DNA of 11,473 nt from JBOGVZ01 sp050692985 (GTDB lineage Bacteria > Actinomycetota > UBA4738 > CALAEC01): NCBI GenBank assembly GCA_050692985.1, contig JBOGVZ010000064.1:1-11473 (forward strand), read 5' to 3'. A program made the translations under genes and the position numbers. The first letter of the stretch is position 1. Each line of letters starts with the position of its first letter. This document shows positions 6,855 to 11,473 of the stretch, piece by piece. Under the pieces are notes generated by a model. That model worked only from the letters and a program-made list of their open reading frames with translations, had not been told where the DNA came from and did not search any database.

Positions 6855-6890
6855 GGAGGAGCCCGGTGGCCCCAGCCGCCGGGCTCCTCC
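6855..6890 (+). terminator. Terminator of LVIVD B
   Basis: A 12-bp stem (6855-6866 with 6879-6890) continues inward through a T-G pair and GGC/GCC to a CCCA loop, making about 16 pairs. It starts 23 bases after the TAG of LVIVD B and precedes the promoter-like sequence of LVIVD C. Confidence 0.75.
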
Positions 6891-6902
6891 CCTGTCGGCG
6901 AT

Positions 6903-6931
6903 TTGACTCCCCGCGTCCATTCCCCTACATT
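6903..6931 (+). promoter_or_regulatory. Sigma-70-type promoter for LVIVD C
   Basis: TTGACT (6903-6908, five of six matches to TTGACA) is 17 bases from TACATT (6926-6931, four of six to TATAAT). Transcription would start near 6938, leaving a leader of about 92 bases. It sits just after the LVIVD B terminator, so C is probably transcribed on its own. Confidence 0.6.
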
Positions 6932-6948
6932 CCGGCCACGCCTCGGCC

Positions 6949-7027
6949 TCGCCAGTGGCGAACTGAGGAGGTGGTGCTGGACGGGACGGACGGCGAGGCA
7001 ACCACGCGTTCGAACCAGAGAGGGAGG
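6949..7027 (+). promoter_or_regulatory. Leader with hairpin and two Shine-Dalgarno sites, LVIVD C
   Basis: A short hairpin (TCGCC 6949-6953, GGCGA 6957-6961) is followed 4 bases later by a strong site, AGGAGG (6966-6971), with GTG 2 bases beyond it. That GTG frame runs into the LVIVD C gene and ends at 7067-7069 out of frame. The site used by LVIVD C is GGGAGG (7022-7027), exactly 56 bases downstream. LVIVD D has the same spacing. A regulatory role is not shown. Confidence 0.3.
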
Positions 7028-7029
7028 TT

Positions 7030-8955
7030 ATGGTGCGAAAGCTCCTCAGGTTGCTCCTACCGGGGCTGATCGTCTTCGGGCTCGCCGTGGGGTCGTTGCC
7101 GGCGGCCGCCGACCACAACGCGGACCTGCACAGCCCGAATGTGCAACTGCTCGACACGGATCCCCAGACGGGAACCACGAACACCGACCTGGCGTTCTGG
7201 GGCAACCGCCTCTATGCCGGGGACGTCCAGGGGTTCCGAATCTTCGACATCTCCAACCCGGCCAATCCGACCATCGTGAACGACTACAACGGCTGTCCAG
7301 GATCCCAGCACGACATCTCGGTGTGGAACAACGACGCCGACCCTCAGGCCGACCTGCTGTTCCTGTCTGTGGACACCATCCGCACGAACAACACGTGCGC
7401 GTCGGCTACCGCGACCGCGGCTCAGCAGGAGGCCGGCTGGGAGGGCGTCCGCATCTTCGACATCAACGACGAGATGAACCCGATGCTCATCGCGGCCGTC
7501 CCCACCGACTGCGGGGCCCACACCCACACGATGGTGCCGACAGTGGCCAACGACTTCCTGTACCTGTACGTCTCCTCCTACCCGCTCAGCGGACAGACGA
7601 ATGGGTTCGACTTCGCCGCGGGCGGGGGAACGGGGGGCGCCGACAAGCTGGCCGGCCAGCGCATCAACGGCACGGAGTGCCTGGAGCCCGAGCCCAGGCC
7701 GAACAACGAGACCGGTGACTGGGAGGCCAACAAGGTCCACAACAAGATCTCGATCATCGAGGTGGACCTGTCCGATCCCGCGGCGGCGGATGACGCCATC
7801 GTGGGACCCGACTGCGACGGGGGCGGCCCGGCCACGAGCTGCGTGGCCTATCCGGCCGTGACCGAGTGGCCGATGCCGCTGGGGACCCGGGTGACGCACC
7901 TCCAGCTCGGGAACCGCGAGATCTCCATCGTCGGCTGCCACGACATCGCGGTGTTCAAGGAGCTGAGCCTCGCCGCGGGCTCCTGCTTCGACGAGACCCA
8001 GCTGTGGGACATCACCAACCCGAAGAACCCCGACTTCCTTCGTCGGGCCAGGAACAACGAGGTCGACCTGCTGTTCCACTCGGTCACCTTCTCCTGGGAC
8101 GGCACCACGCTGGCGCTCGAGGATGAGGCCGGCGGTGGTGGCGACGACCGGTGCCGCGACCCGAACGACCTCCAGGGGCGGATGTGGTTCTACAACACGT
8201 CCCTTAACCTCCTGGGTTCGTTCAAGATCCCCCGGCCGCAGCCGGTCGGCGAGACCTGCACCGCGCACAACTACAACATCGTCCCGCAGACGGATGGGCG
8301 GGAGATCCTCGTCTCGGCTTGGTACCGAGGCGGTACGTCGGTCATCGACATGACCAACCCGGCGGCCGCCACCGAGATCGGCTTCTACGACGCCCAGACC
8401 GACCCGGGCAACTCGAACGCCTGGTCGTCCTACTGGTACAACGGGTACATCTACGTGAACGACATCGGTCGCGGGCTCGACACGATCGCCGTGAACGACG
8501 CTCGGGTCGAGAATGCCGTGACCCTCCCGTACCTCAACCCGCAGACCCAGATGGACGTCATCGATCAGAACCCGCCGACCTGTGACGGTCAGGCAGCCAC
8601 CATGTTCGGTACCTCGGTGGCCGACGTCCTGGCCGGCACGGCGGGCGCCGACGCGATCCCCTCGCTGGGCAGCGACGACATCGTCTCCGGCCTGGGCGGG
8701 GCGGACTCGCTGTGCGGCGGCGAGGGCAAGGACCAGCTGAACGGAAACGGGGACAACGACCGGCTCTTCGGTGAGGGCGACAACGATCGCCTCTTCGGTG
8801 GGCCCGGGCGTGACCGCCTGGTGGGCGGCCCCGGCAGGGACCGCCTGGTGGGCGGCCCCGGCAAGGACGTCTGCATCGGTGGTCCCGGCAAGGACACCGC
8901 CGTCGGCTGCGAGAAGGTCGTCAAGGTCGAGGTGGTGAGGGGCAAGAAGAAGTAG
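7030..8955 (+). CDS. LVIVD-repeat secreted beta-propeller with RTX-like tail (C)
   Basis: A protein of 641 residues from ATG 7030. The adjacent GTG at 7033 is better spaced from GGAGG (5 bases against 2) and aligns with the start of LVIVD D (VRKLLRLLLP with MRRLVRLILP), so the real start may be one codon later. Signal peptide is residues 1-27, cleavage AAA|DHN. LVIVD repeats include FDISNPANP (72-80), FDINDEMNP (143-151), WDITNPKNP (326-334) and IDMTNPAAA (439-447). Conserved His164, His304 (GCHDI), His350 and His413 match A and D, with His94 in an extra blade. After NPQT (503-506) the tail starts at Cys518 and holds eleven RTX-like nonapeptides (526-624), the longest array here, ending GCEK and a Val/Lys-rich tail. 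Probably a monocistronic unit, with its own promoter and terminator. Function unknown beyond a secreted Ca2+-binding propeller. Confidence 0.88.
   Translation: MVRKLLRLLLPGLIVFGLAVGSLPAAADHNADLHSPNVQLLDTDPQTGTTNTDLAFWGNRLYAGDVQGFRIFDISNPANPTIVNDYNGCPGSQHDISVWNNDADPQADLLFLSVDTIRTNNTCASATATAAQQEAGWEGVRIFDINDEMNPMLIAAVPTDCGAHTHTMVPTVANDFLYLYVSSYPLSGQTNGFDFAAGGGTGGADKLAGQRINGTECLEPEPRPNNETGDWEANKVHNKISIIEVDLSDPAAADDAIVGPDCDGGGPATSCVAYPAVTEWPMPLGTRVTHLQLGNREISIVGCHDIAVFKELSLAAGSCFDETQLWDITNPKNPDFLRRARNNEVDLLFHSVTFSWDGTTLALEDEAGGGGDDRCRDPNDLQGRMWFYNTSLNLLGSFKIPRPQPVGETCTAHNYNIVPQTDGREILVSAWYRGGTSVIDMTNPAAATEIGFYDAQTDPGNSNAWSSYWYNGYIYVNDIGRGLDTIAVNDARVENAVTLPYLNPQTQMDVIDQNPPTCDGQAATMFGTSVADVLAGTAGADAIPSLGSDDIVSGLGGADSLCGGEGKDQLNGNGDNDRLFGEGDNDRLFGGPGRDRLVGGPGRDRLVGGPGKDVCIGGPGKDTAVGCEKVVKVEVVRGKKK
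8605..8901 (+). repeat. Eleven RTX-like nonapeptide repeats, tail of LVIVD C
   Basis: Eleven 27-base units encode residues 526-624. The first units are degenerate (PSLGSDDIV), the later ones are regular (FGGPGRDRL, VGGPGRDRL, VGGPGKDVC). Cysteines 518, 562, 615 and 627 frame it. Confidence 0.85.
8812..8865 (+). repeat. Near-perfect 27-bp tandem duplication in the LVIVD C tail
   Basis: Units 8812-8838 and 8839-8865 differ at one base (CAGG against CAAG), while other units in the array have diverged. This is a recent one-unit expansion of the coding repeat, in frame. Confidence 0.85.
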
Positions 8956-8970
8956 GAAGCACGCGCACCG

Positions 8971-9006
8971 CGGAGACGCCGCCCCCGAACGGGGGCGGCG
9001 TTTCCG
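8971..9006 (+). terminator. Terminator of LVIVD C
   Basis: A 16-pair stem (8971-8986 with 8991-9006, one G-T pair) with a GAAC loop lies 15 bases after the TAG of LVIVD C. The right arm ends TTTCCG and is followed by TTCCG, a weak T-rich stretch. Confidence 0.75.
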
Positions 9007-9048
9007 TTCCGTCTCCGGGGGGCGACTCGCCGAGCCGGCAAGGCCGAT

Positions 9049-9077
9049 TTGCGGGTGGAGATTGGGCCATCTAGACT
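9049..9077 (+). promoter_or_regulatory. Probable promoter for LVIVD D
   Basis: TTGCGG (9049-9054) and TAGACT (9072-9077, four of six to TATAAT) are 17 bases apart, downstream of the LVIVD C terminator. The -35 matches only in TTG. Transcription would start near 9084 and give a leader of about 108 bases. Confidence 0.45.
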
Positions 9078-9090
9078 TCTAACTGCTCAC

Positions 9091-9187
9091 ACGCCCTTCC
9101 CCCCAGGGAGCGGGCGTCACGAAGGAGGTGATGCGCCGAGCCCGAGAACCGACCCAAGGACAGTTCCGACAACTCACACGGAGGTGA
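9091..9187 (+). promoter_or_regulatory. Leader with hairpin, short upstream ORF and two Shine-Dalgarno sites, LVIVD D
   Basis: A hairpin of 11 pairs with one bulged C (9091-9101 with 9106-9117) is followed by AAGGAGGTGAT (9122-9132), a full complement of the usual 16S rRNA 3' end. An ATG at 9131 inside it opens an 18-codon ORF whose TGA (9185-9187) falls in the second site, GGAGGTGA (9180-9187), used by LVIVD D. The ATG is only 2 bases after AGGAGG, so its use is doubtful. The two sites are 56 bases apart, as in the LVIVD C leader. Confidence 0.35.
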
Positions 9188-9191
9188 TTCA

Positions 9192-10784
9192 ATGCGACGC
9201 CTGGTGCGATTGATCCTCCCGAGCGTGCTGGTGCTCGGGATGTCGACGTGGGCCTTCCCGGCCAGCGCCGACCATAACCAGGATGCCCACAAGAAGATGT
9301 TCGAGGAGTTCACCTCCCCGAACGGCAGGACCAACTCGGACTTCGCGTTCTGGGGAGAGCACGCGTTCTCCGGCTACTACAGCGGTAGCGACGCCACCCC
9401 GGACGGCGGGGTCCGGATCTTCGACATCTCCGATCCGGCGGCACCGACGCTGGTCAGGGACTTCAAGTGCGACGGCCTCCAGGCCGACCCCATCGTGTGG
9501 GACCGCGACGGCAACGGGGTCGCCGACCTGCTGATGTTGGCGGTCGACCGGACCATGGCCGCACCGGAGTGCGGCGCTCCTCGGACGGCGCACAACGACC
9601 CCAACGGCTGGGAGGGCGTCCGGGTCTTCGAGATGAGCGACGACCCTGCCGACCCGTTCACCACGATCACGCAGGTGAAGGCAGTCTACACCGACTGCGG
9701 TGCCCACACGATCACCGCGTGGCCGAAGGACGACGGGAGCGGCCTGCTCGTGTACGTCTCCTCGTATCCGCTGCGGCCGGGGCCCACGTGCGGATCCATC
9801 CCGTTCGGGGGTGTCCCGCCGTACCAGAACGTGACCAACCCGTACGACGAGGACCCGGGGAGCCCGAACAGCCCCCTCCACGGCGTGATCCAGGTGGTTG
9901 ACGTTCCGTTCGCGAACCCGGCAGCGGCCAACGAGCTCGACGTGCAGCCGGAGATCAGCTACCCGGGTGACCCCGACGGCATCAATGACTGGAGCGAGCG
10001 CGGCCTCGCCGCGCCGGGGGTCCTGGAGCCCGCCGCGATCGCCTGCCACGACATCGTGGTCCACGTGGAGCACCGCCTTGCCGGCGGCGCCTGCGCGGAA
10101 CAGGGCCAGGTCTGGGAGATCGACGAGGATGGGATCCCGGACACGGAGAACCCGATCATGGTCGGCGACGACGAGTTCAGCTCGGGAGGCACCGGGGACA
10201 TCCCCGGAGCGATCGACTTCTTCCACTCGGTGATGTTCGACAACGACGCCACCGTCGTGAACTGGGTGGACGAGTCCTTCGGGAGCGGCTGCCCCCCGAT
10301 GACTCAGTGGCAGGCCAGGCCCTGGCACCCGGCCTCGCTGGAGCAGAGCGGGAGCATGTTCTTCTCCGACCTCGCCAGCGGCGACTTCCTGAGCGAGTTC
10401 GCCGTCGGAGACGTGCGACCCTCGGCAGCGCCCGGCGAGTACTGCTCGGCGCACATGGGCATGGCGGTCATGGGCATCGAGCGGGACCTGCTGGTCAACG
10501 CCTGGTACACCGGAGGGGCCGACGTGATCGACTTCACCAAGCCGGACCGGCTGAAGGAGATCGCGTGGTACGACCCGGTGCGGAACTCCGGCACCTGGTC
10601 CGCGTACCCCTACACGGGGCCGATGTACAAGACGGGCCCCGGCATCCCCGTCTACGCCTCTGACGGGGTGACCAACAACCCCCTGGCCCAGGGGATGGTG
10701 GTGTACCGGACCATCGTTGAACGGCCCGGGAAGCCACGGTTGGTGGACCACCTCAACCCGCAGACGATGGACCACATGGGCTAG
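9192..10784 (+). CDS. LVIVD-repeat secreted beta-propeller without RTX tail (D)
   Basis: A protein of 530 residues from ATG 9192 with GGAGG 7 bases upstream. Signal peptide is residues 1-26, cleavage ASA|DHN. LVIVD-type repeats are at 73-86 (FDISDPAAP), 143-156 (FEMSDDPADP) and 443-458 (VIDFTKPDRL). Conserved His172 (DCGAHT), His286 (ACHDI), His345 (FFHS) and His421 (CSAH) match A and C, as do the Cys residues beside three of them. It ends nine residues after the start of the shared LNPQT motif (521-525), exactly where A and C go on into the calcium-binding tail, so it is a natural tail-less version or has lost the tail. The mature start DHNQDAH resembles that of C, and the leader organisation is also shared with C, suggesting C and D are a duplicate pair. 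It converges on atpC. Function unknown; secreted beta-propeller. Confidence 0.87.
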   Translation: MRRLVRLILPSVLVLGMSTWAFPASADHNQDAHKKMFEEFTSPNGRTNSDFAFWGEHAFSGYYSGSDATPDGGVRIFDISDPAAPTLVRDFKCDGLQADPIVWDRDGNGVADLLMLAVDRTMAAPECGAPRTAHNDPNGWEGVRVFEMSDDPADPFTTITQVKAVYTDCGAHTITAWPKDDGSGLLVYVSSYPLRPGPTCGSIPFGGVPPYQNVTNPYDEDPGSPNSPLHGVIQVVDVPFANPAAANELDVQPEISYPGDPDGINDWSERGLAAPGVLEPAAIACHDIVVHVEHRLAGGACAEQGQVWEIDEDGIPDTENPIMVGDDEFSSGGTGDIPGAIDFFHSVMFDNDATVVNWVDESFGSGCPPMTQWQARPWHPASLEQSGSMFFSDLASGDFLSEFAVGDVRPSAAPGEYCSAHMGMAVMGIERDLLVNAWYTGGADVIDFTKPDRLKEIAWYDPVRNSGTWSAYPYTGPMYKTGPGIPVYASDGVTNNPLAQGMVVYRTIVERPGKPRLVDHLNPQTMDHMG

Positions 10785-10806
10785 CGCCTCCGGCGCCGTA
10801 GGACGG

Positions 10807-10834
10807 ACCGGCCCCCGGGTCACCGAGGGCCGGT
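10807..10834. terminator. Bidirectional terminator between LVIVD D and atpC
   Basis: An 8-bp stem (10807-10814 with 10827-10834) continues, after one C-A mismatch, into CGG/CCG around a GTCA loop. It lies 22 bases after the LVIVD D stop and 7 bases past the atpC stop, so it can end both the LVIVD D transcript and the atp operon. Confidence 0.65.
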
Positions 10835-10841
10835 TCTCGTC

Positions 10842-11231
10842 TCAGCCCGTGCCGTGCTCGGCCCGCATCAGGGCCCGGGCCAGCTCGACCTCGGCTTCCA
10901 TGTCGTCCCGGCCCTCCAGCTCCCGGACCCGGCGCCGGGCCGCCTCGGGGTCGACCTCGGCCGGCAGGAGGGCGTGCTCGGCCAGGATGTCCACCCGGGT
11001 CTCCTCCTGGCCGGGGGTGACGTGGAGGAACCCCGCGTCCACCAGGATCTTCCCGGTCTCGCGCTCCTCCTCGAGGAGCCGGACCGGGGCGATGGCCAGC
11101 TCGATCAGCATGGGGGCGTGCCCGGCCAGGATGCCCACCTCGCCGTCCACCCCCCGGGCCACCACCATGTCGGCCTGGCCCGAGAACACCTCCCGCTCCG
11201 GCGAGACCACCGTGACCCGGAGCGTGGCCAC
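10842..11231 (-). CDS. atpC: F1F0 ATP synthase epsilon subunit
   Basis: A protein of 129 residues, the usual length for the family. It is the central-stalk subunit that sits with gamma in F1, couples rotation to catalysis and can inhibit ATP hydrolysis. The N-terminal beta-sandwich (about 1-85) has the family signatures 'VVSPEREVFSG' and 'GEVGILAGHAPML'; the C-terminal helical hairpin (about 90-125) is Ala/Arg/Glu-rich. The start is GTG at 11231, preceded by AGGGGGAG, and it overlaps the atpD stop by one base (TAGTG), as expected for the last two genes of an atp operon. It acts on the cytoplasmic face of the membrane. It is the last gene of the operon here. Confidence 0.97.
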   Translation of the reverse strand: MATLRVTVVSPEREVFSGQADMVVARGVDGEVGILAGHAPMLIELAIAPVRLLEEERETGKILVDAGFLHVTPGQEETRVDILAEHALLPAEVDPEAARRRVRELEGRDDMEAEVELARALMRAEHGTG

Positions 11232-11473
11232 TACTCCCCCTGCTTGGCCAGGGTCTCGCCCTGCCGGATGGCCTCCTCGATGCCGCCGACCATGTAGAAG
11301 GCCTGCTCGGGGAGGTGGTCCAGCTCGCCCTCTGCGATCATGTTGAACCCGCGGATCGTTTCGGCCACCGGAACGTACTTCCCCTCGATCCCGGTGAACT
11401 GCTCGGCCACGAAGAACGGCTGGGACAGGAACCGCTGGATCTTCCGGGCCCGGGCCACGATCAGCTTGTCCTC
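11231..11473 (-). CDS. atpD: F1F0 ATP synthase beta subunit, C-terminal part
   Basis: The last 80 residues of the catalytic beta subunit; the gene runs off the right edge of the window. The sequence 'ARKIQRFLSQPFFVAEQFTG', the TIRGF segment and 'LPEQAFYMVGGIEEA' are diagnostic of the C-terminal helical domain of AtpD. The catalytic P-loop lies outside the window. The TAG stop overlaps the atpC start by one base. This gene anchors the locus to the core chromosome. Confidence 0.97.
   Translation of the reverse strand, partial: EDKLIVARARKIQRFLSQPFFVAEQFTGIEGKYVPVAETIRGFNMIAEGELDHLPEQAFYMVGGIEEAIRQGETLAKQGE

Noticed and set aside
7057..8268. Minus-strand open frame of 403 codons, and the plus frame 6558-7718
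   Set aside because: Both are shadows of LVIVD B/C, whose own frame shows signal peptide, LVIVD motifs and RTX repeats.
8605..8901. CRISPR-like or non-coding tandem array
   Set aside because: The 27-base period is in frame and encodes calcium-binding nonapeptides; there are no spacers of unique sequence.
9189..10823. Minus-strand open frame of 544 codons
   Set aside because: Exact antisense shadow of LVIVD D, with low-complexity Val/Asp/Arg/His composition and no recognisable domain.

Overview
The window is high-GC DNA (about two thirds G+C by eye) with GTG starts, strong AGGAGG ribosome binding sites and long GC-rich terminator hairpins. It looks like an uncultured or little-studied member of the Actinomycetota, but no marker here fixes the genus. 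The right end anchors it to the chromosome: the tail of atpD and all of atpC (F1 ATP synthase beta and epsilon subunits) lie on the minus strand and close the atp operon. Everything to the left is a cluster of secreted proteins of largely unknown function.

Layout from left to right. A terminator (12-43) follows a minus-strand pair: a Calx-beta surface protein (423-1787) tightly coupled to a small cupredoxin-like protein (68-421). Diverging from them is LVIVD protein A (2067-3827), preceded by a possible 51-codon leader ORF. A bidirectional terminator (3851-3880) separates A from a second module of the same layout: a second cupredoxin (3888-4247) coupled to a tiny secreted ORF (4244-4402), divergent from LVIVD protein B (4588-6831). 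Two more plus-strand LVIVD genes, C (7030-8955) and D (9192-10784), follow, each with its own promoter-like sequence and terminator. D converges on atpC across another hairpin.

The four LVIVD proteins (A-D here) have Sec signal peptides, LVIVD-type beta-propeller repeats with an 'F/V-D-I/V-S/T-N-P-A-x-P' signature, and many cysteines. A, B and C end in a tail of 9-residue RTX-like calcium-binding repeats framed by four cysteines at conserved places. D stops where the tail would begin. B carries a protease-associated (PA) domain inside the propeller. A, C and D share four histidines, one in each of four successive blades. B, C and D begin, after the predicted cleavage site, with an xHxx(D/E)xH motif, while A keeps only the second-position His. 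Both cupredoxins retain a plausible His/Cys/His/Met type-1 copper set.

Taken together this reads as a duplicated, cell-surface or secreted, calcium-stabilised and possibly copper-linked beta-propeller locus. The function is not known to me. A redox or metal-handling role of propeller plus cupredoxin is inference; structural prediction of the histidine sites would be the first test. No tRNA, rRNA, CRISPR array, transposase or attachment site was seen.
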